Shown here in pieces: positions 8,451 through 16,679 of a DNA stretch of 64,000 nucleotides. Source of the DNA: Aerococcus urinaehominis (GTDB taxonomy: Bacteria > Bacillota > Bacilli > Lactobacillales > Aerococcaceae); assembly GCF_001543245.1 (NCBI RefSeq), contig NZ_CP014163.1, positions 186,001 through 250,000 on the forward strand, written 5' to 3'. The position numbers and the translations under genes were made by a program. The notes under the pieces were generated by a model, which had not been told where the DNA came from, ran no database searches, and saw only the letters and a list, made by a program, of their open reading frames with translations. Positions within the stretch are counted from its first letter, which is position 1; the number at the start of each line of letters is the position of its first letter.

Positions 8451-9967
8451 TTATCTAATTTGATTCATTAAGTGTTCTGCCGACCGACGCCCCTGCTTTA
8501 GATTGAGTTGTGCATTGTTATTGCCGTATTGGGTCAAGTGGATATAATGACCGAGGCAATACAAGTGAGGCATCATACCGTAGGATTGGTTAATAATTTG
8601 ACAAGTCGGCCAATTAACCATAACACCTTGACCTGTTTCCTGGTCGGCCGGCTGAATCCAATCCTTGGCTAACAAGTTTTTTATCAGTGGGTCAGTTTGG
8701 CTAGCAATTTCTAGATTTAGTTGAAAACCAGTTGCATTAATTAAGTAATCACAAGTTTCACGCTTTTGCTCATCAATCTCAATCATAAAGTTGCCTGCTG
8801 TTTGAGCGCTTATATCAGTTAAACCTGAAGCAATTCTTAGGCGGCCTTCAGCCATTTCCTGCAGTAAATCTGCCATAACTTGATAAGGTACTGTATGGCG
8901 GAAATATTCAACATTTGCCGGTACAAGCGGTCATAACGCTGGCGGTCAGCATGATTAAGACTGTTATAGAGATCAGGCAAGTAAGCTGTGATTTCAGAAA
9001 TATAGGCTTGGAGCAAAGCTAACTCTTGGTCTTGTTGGTAGAATTGGCGAATATTGTCCGACAAGTCACCGATAGCTTCGCGCCATACCAGGGGCTGCCA
9101 GTCAATGCCCATAGCCTGGAAATCGCAGCGCACCTGGGCTAATATCTTATCCAAACTAATAAAACCAGCCTCATCCTGGGCTTGATTCAACCAGTCATCA
9201 TCAATGGATAGGATTAGCGCTTGGTCATCTGCTAAGATGACTTCTGCTACTGTAAAGGGACGCTGACGCACATAAAAGGTCAGTGGCTGTTTTAACTCGT
9301 AGTTTGTTCTTATATAACGCCAGATATCAAAAGCTGTTGCTGACGAGCCAATAATGCCAATTCTTTTTGTTGGATCCAAATGGGCCAGCTGGGTTTTGGC
9401 AGGATAAGGCGTCCCGACATACTGAGAACACTCCGATAAATGATAATAGTCGGCATAAGGCGGATGACCAATACACAGAAAAACTGCCTGGTAAACTGAT
9501 GACCAGGCATCAGGCTGACCATTTTTAGTTGTTGGACTAGCCTCTGCTTGGCTAAATTTAAGCCGGTAGCCAGATGCAGGTTTATTCGCATCCACTAAAG
9601 CCACATCAACCACCTTATGATGGTAAACTTGAACACAATCACTAGCAAAATAAGGCGCAAAAACTTGATTGAGATAATCGCCGTAATGCTGGCGCCGTGC
9701 CATCCCCTGCAAGGTATCGTCACTAAGTCCAGCCTGGGCTAGCCATGTGACAAAATCGTTAGGCTGGTCTCTCACAGCCGAGACCCGACTGGCTGCTGAA
9801 TTTAAAAGCAAGCAGTCACTATCCTGTTGATAGGGTAAGCCCTTGCTTAACTCAGTTCGGTAATCATAGACATCAATTTCTAGCGGGCTAGTCGATGGGC
9901 CAACCGATAGTAAAGTTCTTAAAACACTGGAGCCAGCCACACCCGCCCCAACAATTGCAATTCGCAT
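8451..9967 (-). pseudogene. FAD/NAD(P)-binding protein, frameshifted
   Basis: The N-terminal frame (starts 9967 after GAGGTGACTT) carries a Rossmann dinucleotide fold, MRIAIVGAGVAGSS, followed by YDYRTELSKGLPYQ and LLLNSAASRVSAVRDQPNDF, typical of the NAD_binding_9/HI0933-like flavoprotein group. It runs off frame near 8914-8916. The continuation NVEYFRHTVPYQVMADLLQ, then CDYLINATGFQLN (second dinucleotide motif), is in the next frame to 8451. Loss of one A in a CAAAA run restores one protein of about 505 residues. The natural substrate is unknown. It lies directly upstream of the OatA-like gene in one apparent operon, so a frameshift could be mildly polar on it. Confidence 0.78.
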
Positions 9968-10094
9968 AAGTCACCTCAAGTTAATTCATCGTCTTCCAAT
10001 TATATCATAAGCCCTGGATGAGATTAACAGGATATTCGACAAGGTCGGCAGCTCATTACCCTTCCAAGACACCATAACCTACCTATAAACAATG

Positions 10095-10146
10095 CAAAAA
10101 ATCCCCCCTAAACAGCTTAGTCTAAGCAGCTAGTCTAGGAGGAAAA
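10095..10146 (-). terminator. Probable intrinsic terminator after the GntR gene
   Basis: On the minus strand TCCTCCTA pairs with TAGGGGGGA, enclosing a second GCTTAG-A-CTAAGC hairpin, followed by TTTTTT. Confidence 0.65.
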
Positions 10147-10175
10147 TTTAATAGTTTAATGATGCTAATATAGGT

Positions 10176-10832
10176 CTAAGTATTACGCACAATGTTAGCA
10201 CTTAGGTTGTAAAACCAATTGTTAAATAATTGGTCACAGGCCTCATAATCTTGTTGTAGGACTAGATTTACGATTTGATCATAAAAGGCTAGCATTTTAT
10301 CAGAGGTGTGACCGATTTGAAAAATACGGGAAGAAACTGATTCATAATAAGAATTTTGAATCATCTCATAATAATTAAGAATCTGTTTGGCAGCAAAGCG
10401 GTTTGGATAATATTTCAACAGGACAGAGAAAAAGTAAGCCAGCTGATCCTTGTAAGCCTCAATATCTTTTCTATCCGCCTTTTCATGTATATCCGCAAGA
10501 ATTTTATCCAAGCCATCCTTACTAAAATCAGGATTAATCAAGATATATTTATGGCTTACATCATTTACAATTAGCTGGATGAGTTGCACAACTTCAATGA
10601 TGTTATTAGAATCATAATCCTGGTGAAGAATTTTAGCACCCTTATAGGGCACCACTTCTACATAGCCGTCTGCTTCCAACTTTTTAAAGGCTGATAGGAC
10701 CGGTGTGCGTGAAATCATGAATTTACGCGTCATATGGACCGTCTTTACATAGTCATCTGGCCGATAAAGTCCTGCTTGGATGCCATCCACAACGGCAGTG
10801 TAGACCTGTTTACTGTAGCTATCACTTGACAT
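10176..10832 (-). CDS. GntR-family transcriptional regulator (intact paralog)
   Basis: 218 residues: an N-terminal winged helix (about 5-70) with FMISRTPVLSAFKKLEADGYVEVVPYKG, the GntR recognition-helix and wing pattern, then an all-helical C-terminal domain of FCD/FadR-like type that would bind a small acid. ATG follows GGAAGGTGCCACT. It lies directly downstream of a second, related GntR gene and of an ornithine cyclodeaminase-like gene, all on the minus strand. Control of that enzyme is a reasonable guess but not shown. Confidence 0.88.
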   Translation of the reverse strand: MSSDSYSKQVYTAVVDGIQAGLYRPDDYVKTVHMTRKFMISRTPVLSAFKKLEADGYVEVVPYKGAKILHQDYDSNNIIEVVQLIQLIVNDVSHKYILINPDFSKDGLDKILADIHEKADRKDIEAYKDQLAYFFSVLLKYYPNRFAAKQILNYYEMIQNSYYESVSSRIFQIGHTSDKMLAFYDQIVNLVLQQDYEACDQLFNNWFYNLSANIVRNT

Positions 10833-10850
10833 AGTGGCACCTTCCTAACA

Positions 10851-11495
10851 CTACTGGAACATAACAGTTAAACGATTAATTAAATTAGCTAATTCTTGTC
10901 GAGCTGACTGATAATTACCTTCCTGACTATACTTTACAATTTTCTGGAAGTAGCCGGCAATCAAGTCAACAACCATCGCTTCTAGCTTAGGCCGTTAATC
11001 AAATTTTTGTTTAAGAATTTGATAGATTTCAGCTAAACTATTTAAAGTAATATCACGGATGTAACTATTACCAACCGCCTGGCTCAAAACTGTAACTAAG
11101 GTAATGAGTGCCTCATTAAGCGCTGAAAAATCATGACTAGCATGCGCATAATCAAACTGGCTAGCTAAATTATCAAGATCCTCTTTATCAATATCAACGA
11201 AGAAAGTCGACAAGCTATTGAAGAAATAACTAAGAGAAAAATCAAAAAACTGGAGCAACTCTACCAAGGATTCATGTCTAACGACCTGACCCGTCACTCG
11301 TTTGCCCTTATTAGGAACATACTCGAGGATACCCTCCTTGGTTAACTTCTTAAAAGCTCCCCGTACTGGTGTCCGGGAGATATTTAAATGTTTGGCAATA
11401 TCTGATTCATTAATAAATGAGCCTTGTACAAAACGATGTTGCATGATTTCATCTGCAATATAGTCATAGGCTAAATCTGTCAAAGTTCTAGTCAT
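10851..11495 (-). pseudogene. GntR-family regulator cut by an in-frame stop
   Basis: From ATG 11495 (after AAAGGGGGCTTGGAC) the frame codes 166 residues with a clear GntR winged helix: DIAKHLNISRTPVRGAFKKL, then EGILEYVPNKGKRV. It stops at TAA 10995-10997. The same frame then stays open for another 47 codons (RPKLEAMVVDLIAGYFQKIV and on to VMFQ, TAG at 10851), which look like the last helices of the FCD-like domain. Joined, the product is about 214 residues, matching the 218-residue paralog downstream. So one nonsense change, or a base error, truncates the ligand-binding domain. DNA binding may survive in the short form. Confidence 0.75.
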
Positions 11496-11813
11496 GTCCA
11501 AGCCCCCTTTATACAAAATCTTTTGGCGTCTCTACTAAAAGAAAATAATTAAATAATTTCTTTTTCACGTTTTATTTTACGCTATTTTGAGACAAATGTC
11601 TCAAATAAATATTCTTTTTATAAAAAATAAACATCATTGTATATATGAGTGCAAGAATCATGCATTTTATAGGTAATTATTAGTAATGCCGCTTGTATTA
11701 AAGCGGTTTCATTTAGCTGCAATGACTTTTTATAGGCCATGCCTGAAAAAATAAAAACACGACTACAAAGTACCGTTTTTGCAGCCGAAAATATTGTCCA
11801 ATATTGTTTTTAA
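11496..11813. other. Intergenic region upstream of the GntR pair
   Basis: About 318 bp between the ornithine cyclodeaminase-like gene and the GntR genes. It holds the palindrome at 11586-11605 and AT-rich promoter-like sequence. Near 11753-11800, after the upstream gene, AATATTG-GA-CAATATT and a weak GC-poor hairpin run into TTTTTATTTTTT and could act as a terminator. I see no gene in it. Confidence 0.5.
11586..11605. promoter_or_regulatory. Perfect palindrome, candidate GntR operator
   Basis: TTTGAGAC-AAAT-GTCTCAAA is an exact 8-bp inverted repeat with a 4-bp centre, 91 bp before the start of the truncated GntR gene. Size and position fit an autoregulatory operator. The binding protein is inferred. 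Confidence 0.5.
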
Positions 11814-12827
11814 CTAGCTAGTAAAGTCAAACACCTCGCCAATTTTTTCCTGGCAGGCAGCTTGATACACATAAGCTGCAATCGCCACATCCATGGCGCC
11901 GGTACCGATTGGAATACATAGACTAATTTCATTTTGCCAATTAGCTAACGAAAGTTTATTAGCAACTAAATCGCCAATCGTCATGGTGACATCTTCAGGA
12001 CCAATCTCTCCCTTTTCATGGAGCGATTTTAAGCTTCCTCGGTTTAAAGCCTGGTCAATGTGATCAACGATTATTTGATCGGCCTTTAAGATGAGTTGAT
12101 TTTCTATTTCTTGAAAAGATCCCATAGGAAATACGATATGACCTGGTTTTATCCAATCAGTTTTAATGAGCGGTTCCTGGGCCGAGGTCATTGTTAAAAT
12201 AACAGGTGCCTGGCAAGGACCGGCCTGGTCAGCTACCGGGCAAACGATAATATCTCCAGCAACATAGCTGGCCATATCAGCCTTGAACTTTTGGGCCGTT
12301 TCTTCCCGATGGTTCCATACATAAACGTGGTCAATCGTTAGCAAGTCAGCAACCGCTATAATCATTTGCCTTGCCTGCATGCCAGCCCCATATAAACCTA
12401 GGACTAATGGCTGGCTAGGATCCCAAACACTAGCCAGGCTGACAGCTACTTGAGCACCAGTCCGGTGGTTAGTAATCCATGCGCCATCCATCACTGCTAA
12501 AAAATGGCCTAATTTGGGATCTAATAAGGTGATCAAACCTGTAATATAGGGTAATCCAGCAGCCTTACGATCACCTAAAAATCCCCCTACCCATTTAAGG
12601 CCGGCCAAGTCTTGGTAACCAAGATAGGCTGGCATGGCATTCATAAAGCCTTCATGGTCAGGCCAATTTCCTGTTTCGCCTAAATCAAGACTCACCTTAG
12701 AGGGATTAATTATTGAACCCTGGTTGAGGCCAACAAAGGTCTCCTTAACAATTTGATTAATTTGACTGGTATTAACTAAGCCAGCAATTTGCGACTGGTT
12801 GAGTAAAAGTGTTGGTTGCATAGTCAT
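11814..12827 (-). CDS. Ornithine cyclodeaminase / mu-crystallin family dehydrogenase
   Basis: A 337-residue cytoplasmic protein of the OCD/mu-crystallin family (ornithine cyclodeaminase, alanine and other imino-acid dehydrogenases, opine-type synthases). WVGGFLGDRKAAGLPYITG and ITNHRTGAQVAVSLA line the active site, and LGLYGAGMQARQMI (about residues 143-156) is the NAD(P) Rossmann motif. The C-terminal PIGTGAMDVAIAAYVYQ is typical. The exact substrate cannot be read from sequence. Its ATG follows AAAGGGGTGAACTG. Two GntR genes follow downstream on the same strand. Confidence 0.85.
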   Translation of the reverse strand: MTMQPTLLLNQSQIAGLVNTSQINQIVKETFVGLNQGSIINPSKVSLDLGETGNWPDHEGFMNAMPAYLGYQDLAGLKWVGGFLGDRKAAGLPYITGLITLLDPKLGHFLAVMDGAWITNHRTGAQVAVSLASVWDPSQPLVLGLYGAGMQARQMIIAVADLLTIDHVYVWNHREETAQKFKADMASYVAGDIIVCPVADQAGPCQAPVILTMTSAQEPLIKTDWIKPGHIVFPMGSFQEIENQLILKADQIIVDHIDQALNRGSLKSLHEKGEIGPEDVTMTIGDLVANKLSLANWQNEISLCIPIGTGAMDVAIAAYVYQAACQEKIGEVFDFTS

Positions 12828-12860
12828 CAGTTCACCCCTTTTTACTAAGATTATAAAAGA

Positions 12861-12888
12861 TAAAAACCCAGCTCACAAGCTGGGTTCC
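12861..12888 (-). terminator. Intrinsic terminator of the metal ABC operon
   Basis: AACCCAGCT-TGTG-AGCTGGGTT followed by TTTATC on the minus strand, 30-60 bp after the last permease gene. Confidence 0.8.
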
Positions 12889-12919
12889 TATCACCTAGAC
12901 AATAAGGGGAAATTCTAGG

Positions 12920-13834
12920 TTATTTATTTTGGCCCGACTGGCTGGCTAACCAGCTGTCAAAGGCTTGCTTTTGCGCTTGATAGCGACGTCGGTTAACAAT
13001 CAGACCTTTTCTCGGAGACAATAAGAAGGTTAGGATACTAGTAAAACCAGTTACACTACCGATGGCTCCGGCTAAGGAGACATCGAATAAAAATCCTAAA
13101 TAAGTACCAATTATACTGTTGACGACTGCATAAACCATGGCTATAAGCAATAATTTCTTCAGGTCATCAGTTAATAAGTAGGCAGAGAGGGCAGGTCCGA
13201 CCATAAAGCCAACTACCAAGATGGAGCCAACCGTATCATAGGCACCAACGGCAGTCAGAGAAACTAGGGTCATTAGGCCATAATGAATGAGTACTGGTGA
13301 GAAACCAAGCGCTGCCGCAAAGGCAGGATCAAAGGTAGATAACTTGAGTTCTTTCCAAAAGACCGCCACAAATATGACGTTAATCAAGAGGACAAATAAC
13401 ATGGTCCATAGTGATTTAGGGCCCCAGTCGTAACCGAAAGCTATTAACCGTTTGAAGGGGGCAAAAGCAAGTTCACCCATCATAACGGAGTCTGTATCGA
13501 GGTGGACATCACTAGCACCCTGGGTAATTAAAATCAGCCCAAGGGAGAAGAAGAGTGGAAAGACACTACCAATCGCAGCATCCTCACCCATTAACTTGGT
13601 GCGCTGTAAAGCCTCGATACACCAAACAACTAGGACACCAACCAGGGTCGCCCCCACTAGCAGCAAAGGCGAGTTTAAATCATGGGTAATAAAGAAGGCA
13701 AGTACAATACCTAACAATACAGAGTGGGTAATGGCATCAGATAGCATCGATGTACCACGTAAAACCAGGAAGATACCCGGAACAGCACAGGCTAAAGCTG
13801 CCACAATAGCAATTGCATATATTTCTAAAGTCAT
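12920..13834 (-). CDS. Metal ABC transporter permease (second permease)
   Basis: A 304-residue ABC-3 family permease with about eight helices, last gene of the operon. Typical stretches are RGTSMLSDAITHSVLLGIVL near the N-terminus, TDSVMMGELAF, and GAYDTVGSILVVGFMVGPALSAYLLTDD cut by hydrophobic helices. It overlaps the previous gene in TAATG, so translation is probably coupled. Two different permeases per operon is the MntABCD/SitABCD layout, which transports manganese (sometimes iron or zinc). Confidence 0.9.
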   Translation of the reverse strand: MTLEIYAIAIVAALACAVPGIFLVLRGTSMLSDAITHSVLLGIVLAFFITHDLNSPLLLVGATLVGVLVVWCIEALQRTKLMGEDAAIGSVFPLFFSLGLILITQGASDVHLDTDSVMMGELAFAPFKRLIAFGYDWGPKSLWTMLFVLLINVIFVAVFWKELKLSTFDPAFAAALGFSPVLIHYGLMTLVSLTAVGAYDTVGSILVVGFMVGPALSAYLLTDDLKKLLLIAMVYAVVNSIIGTYLGFLFDVSLAGAIGSVTGFTSILTFLLSPRKGLIVNRRRYQAQKQAFDSWLASQSGQNK

Positions 13835-14748
13835 TAGTCTTGCCCCCTCTCACGCATGATTTTTTGATAATGCTTTTTGCGCTGGTGGTATTGCCAGCTA
13901 CGGGCCAGCAAGCCCCGGTTTGGCGCAAATAGAATCGAGAATAAAACAATAATTGAAGCAACTAAAACAATAGCTGGTCCAGTTGGCATATTACGGGTCA
14001 TAGAAGACCAGAGCGTGCCGATTAATCCAGCTGCTAGACCAAAGCATCCGCTGAGAATCACCATGGTTTCTAAGCGATTGGTCCATTGACGGGCAGCAAC
14101 CGGTGGCGAAATTAAAAGAGCTGACATCAGGATAACGCCGACCGACTCCAGACCTAAGATAACTGTTACCACCAAAATTAGTGAAAATACAAATTGTACC
14201 AATTTTGGTGAAAAAGCTAAGGTCGAAAAGAAGACCGGATCAAAGGTTTGGGCCTTGAGTTCCTTCCAGAAAAGGATAATTAGTGCAATAAAAATCAGAC
14301 CGGTCACAACGATAGTGATCACATCACCTTTTAGCATGGCAGAGGCCTGACCATAAATAAAATTCTTTAAGCCAGCTTGCTGGGCATTAGGTGTCTTTTG
14401 AGCTTGGGTTAATAGAACCAGGCCGAGGGCAAAAAAGGATGATAGAATCAAGGATAAACTAGCGTCCATTTTAATACTACCTTTTGAAATCCAACGAATT
14501 AAAATAGTAGCCAGTAGCCCAGAAACGGTGGCTCCTAATAACATGAGCATCAAATTTTTATGACCAACCAGCATAAAGCCAACCACAATACCTGGTAAAG
14601 CAGCGTGACTGAGCGCATCTCCTAGCAAACTTTCCTTACGGAGGACTGCCAAGCTACCAATAATGCCAGACAAAATGCCGAGCATCCCGGTACCGATAGC
14701 TACCACCTGGAAGGTGTAGTCATGAAGTAATTGTAAAATATTTGCCAT
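13834..14748 (-). CDS. Metal ABC transporter permease (first permease)
   Basis: 304 residues, also ABC-3 family and a paralog of the following permease: LRKESLLGDALSHAALPGIV, KNFIYGQASAMLKGDV, and LESVGVILMSALLISPPVAA, which are the conserved cytoplasmic loop and helix motifs. It is cytoplasmic-membrane integral and pairs with the second permease as a likely heterodimer. It starts 1 bp after the ATPase gene ends, again suggesting coupled translation. Confidence 0.9.
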   Translation of the reverse strand: MANILQLLHDYTFQVVAIGTGMLGILSGIIGSLAVLRKESLLGDALSHAALPGIVVGFMLVGHKNLMLMLLGATVSGLLATILIRWISKGSIKMDASLSLILSSFFALGLVLLTQAQKTPNAQQAGLKNFIYGQASAMLKGDVITIVVTGLIFIALIILFWKELKAQTFDPVFFSTLAFSPKLVQFVFSLILVVTVILGLESVGVILMSALLISPPVAARQWTNRLETMVILSGCFGLAAGLIGTLWSSMTRNMPTGPAIVLVASIIVLFSILFAPNRGLLARSWQYHQRKKHYQKIMRERGQD

Positions 14749-14749
14749 C

Positions 14750-15499
14750 TTAATCGCCTTCTCCCAAGTTGCGGTCGGTCCGGTAGGTTTCTTGAATTAA
14801 ATCTTCAGTAAAGGCTTCTTCTACCGGTCCATAGGCAACAATTTCGTGGTTTAAGAAGACCACATCATCAAAGTATTGTTCAACTGTCGACAAATCGTGG
14901 TGAACTAAAACGACAGTCTTACCTTCAGCTACCAATTGCTTTAAGAGGTTGATAATAACAGCTTCTGTTTTAATATCTACCCCAGCCAAGGGCTCATCTA
15001 AGATATAGATGTCCGCCTCTTGGCTAAGTGCCCGAGCCAAGAAGACCCGTTGGCGTTGACCACCCGATAATTGGCTGATTTGACGGTTTTTAAAGGTTGG
15101 CATGCCGACCTTTTCCAGCATCATATCAGCAATTTCCTGGTCCTTTTTACTAGGTCGTTTGAACCAACCTAACTTGCCATAGCGTCCCATCAAGACCACA
15201 TCATGAACTGTGGTTGGAAAATCCCAATCCACTGAAGAGTTTTGGGGCACATAGGCAATATTAGTCTTCAATTCATCATAGGGAGCAAACTTGCTGCCAT
15301 CTAACGAGTACATAACCTGTCCTGAGATCGGTTTAACCAGGTTCAGAATGGTTTTCAGCAGGGTCGATTTCCCGGCCCCATTAGGACCAACAATAGCAGT
15401 CATCCGACCCATTTTAATGGCTGCATTAACATTCCACAAGACTGGTTTGGCATGATAGGCCACAGTCACATTTTCAATTAAGATTGCATTATTATCCAA
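14750..15499 (-). CDS. Metal ABC transporter ATP-binding protein
   Basis: A 249-residue ABC ATPase: Walker A GPNGAGKSTLLK (about 38-49), Q-loop in AYVPQNSSVDWDFP, signature LSGGQRQRVFLARAL (about 144-158), Walker B DIYILDEPLAGVD, and the switch His in VLVHHDLS. The VPQNSSVDWDFPTTV wording is typical of Mn/Zn cluster transporters. The start is TTG 15499, preceded by GGGGGATGCAAC; there is no in-frame ATG at this end. Confidence 0.93.
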   Translation of the reverse strand: MDNNAILIENVTVAYHAKPVLWNVNAAIKMGRMTAIVGPNGAGKSTLLKTILNLVKPISGQVMYSLDGSKFAPYDELKTNIAYVPQNSSVDWDFPTTVHDVVLMGRYGKLGWFKRPSKKDQEIADMMLEKVGMPTFKNRQISQLSGGQRQRVFLARALSQEADIYILDEPLAGVDIKTEAVIINLLKQLVAEGKTVVLVHHDLSTVEQYFDDVVFLNHEIVAYGPVEEAFTEDLIQETYRTDRNLGEGD

Positions 15500-15521
15500 G
15501 TTGCATCCCCCATTTTATTTA

Positions 15522-16478
15522 TTATTTTAATGCATCGACAATGGTGTCAATATTAGCTTTATACATGGTGATATAAGTATCAGTACCTGCTGAAGCATCA
15601 CCAAGTGAGTCAGAATACAATTCCCCACCAATACCAACTTCATGCCCTTTAGCTTTAACTGCTTCTTGCAAAGCTTCAATATTACGTTTAGGTACAGAAG
15701 ATTCAACAAAGACAGACTTAATACCCTTATCAGCGATAAATTGAGCTAATTCAGAGAAATCAGCGGTTCCTGCTTCAGTTTGTGTGTTCAAGCCTTGAAT
15801 ACCGACTACATCAAAGTTATAGTCTTTACCGAAATAGTTGAAGGCATCATGAGCCGTTACTAGGTAACGCTTATCTGCCGGCACTTCAGCAACCCGTTCT
15901 TTAATGTAAGTGTCTAACTCATCTAATTCTTTTTGATAGGCTTCATTATTTGCTTGGTAGTCAGCAGCATTATCGGGATCATAAGCTGATAATTCCTTAG
16001 TTACATGGTCAGCAGCTTCCTTCCAACGTGCCACAGAGAACCAGATATGAGGGTCATGGTTCATGCTGGCATCTTCAGAAGCTAGTAACTTAGTTTCGTC
16101 AAGACCATCTTCTAGACAAATCGTTTTAGTATCAGATTGCTCCAGGGCTTCAAAAATTTCACCCATTTGACCTTCTAAATGCAAGCCATTGTAGACGGCT
16201 ACATCTGCTTCTTGCAACTTACGGTTATCTTCGGCAGTAGCTTGGTAACCATGGGGGTCAATACCAGGTCCCATTAAACCTTCAACCTCAACATGATCAC
16301 CACCAATAACCTTGACCAAATCACTGATCATAGTGGTTGTTGCGACAACTCTAGTAGGTTGACCGTTTTGGCTACTCGCGGCTTCTTTACCAGCCTGCTG
16401 GCCTCCTTCATCAACCTTGCCACAACCGGCAAAAATTAATACCATGGCCGTAACTAAGGCTAGCAATTTTTTCAACAT
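15522..16478 (-). CDS. Manganese/zinc-binding lipoprotein of ABC transporter
   Basis: A 318-residue cluster A-I solute-binding lipoprotein. The signal peptide ends in the lipobox FAGC (Cys19). Metal ligands expected for PsaA/MntC-type proteins are visible: His in GPGIDPHGY, His in NHDPHIWFS, Glu in SVFVESSVP, and Asp in GELYSDSLG. No long His-rich loop is present, which favours Mn over Zn. It is the first gene of the four-gene operon (lipoprotein, ATPase, two permeases) behind a TTGACA promoter covered by palindromes. Confidence 0.92.
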   Translation of the reverse strand: MLKKLLALVTAMVLIFAGCGKVDEGGQQAGKEAASSQNGQPTRVVATTTMISDLVKVIGGDHVEVEGLMGPGIDPHGYQATAEDNRKLQEADVAVYNGLHLEGQMGEIFEALEQSDTKTICLEDGLDETKLLASEDASMNHDPHIWFSVARWKEAADHVTKELSAYDPDNAADYQANNEAYQKELDELDTYIKERVAEVPADKRYLVTAHDAFNYFGKDYNFDVVGIQGLNTQTEAGTADFSELAQFIADKGIKSVFVESSVPKRNIEALQEAVKAKGHEVGIGGELYSDSLGDASAGTDTYITMYKANIDTIVDALK

Positions 16479-16512
16479 AATATCTCCTCTTTCTATATTG
16501 TTCTGTTGATGT

Positions 16513-16530
16513 TTTTAGGTTATCCTAAAA
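16513..16530. promoter_or_regulatory. DtxR/MntR-type operator 1
   Basis: TTTTAGG-TTAT-CCTAAAA is a perfect palindrome. It overlaps the -10 (TAACCT) of the metal ABC promoter, whose -35 TTGACA is at 16540-16545 on the minus strand with 17-bp spacing. The form matches operators of the DtxR/MntR/ScaR group, so metal-loaded repressor would block transcription. Confidence 0.7.
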
Positions 16531-16550
16531 CATTTTCACTGTCAAGCACT

Positions 16551-16568
16551 TTTTAGGTTACCCTTAAA
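16551..16568. promoter_or_regulatory. DtxR/MntR-type operator 2 (imperfect)
   Basis: TTTTAGG-TTAC-CCTTAAA repeats the first operator with one mismatch in the right arm and lies just upstream of the -35. A weak third copy, TAGG-ATAG-CCTA, is at 16576-16587. Confidence 0.6.
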
Positions 16569-16604
16569 AAATCCATAGGATAGCCTAGTTGTTTTAATTT
16601 GCTA

Positions 16605-16636
16605 AATAAAAAAAGAGCGGATTTCCGCTCTTTTTG
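16605..16636. terminator. Intrinsic terminator after the P-type ATPase gene
   Basis: AAAGAGCGGA and TCCGCTCTTT form a stem with A-rich and T-rich flanks on either side. It stops the ATPase transcript before the metal ABC promoter. Confidence 0.85.
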
Positions 16637-16679
16637 ACTCTTTATTATAGTGTTCATTATCTGGATACTTTGCAATCTC

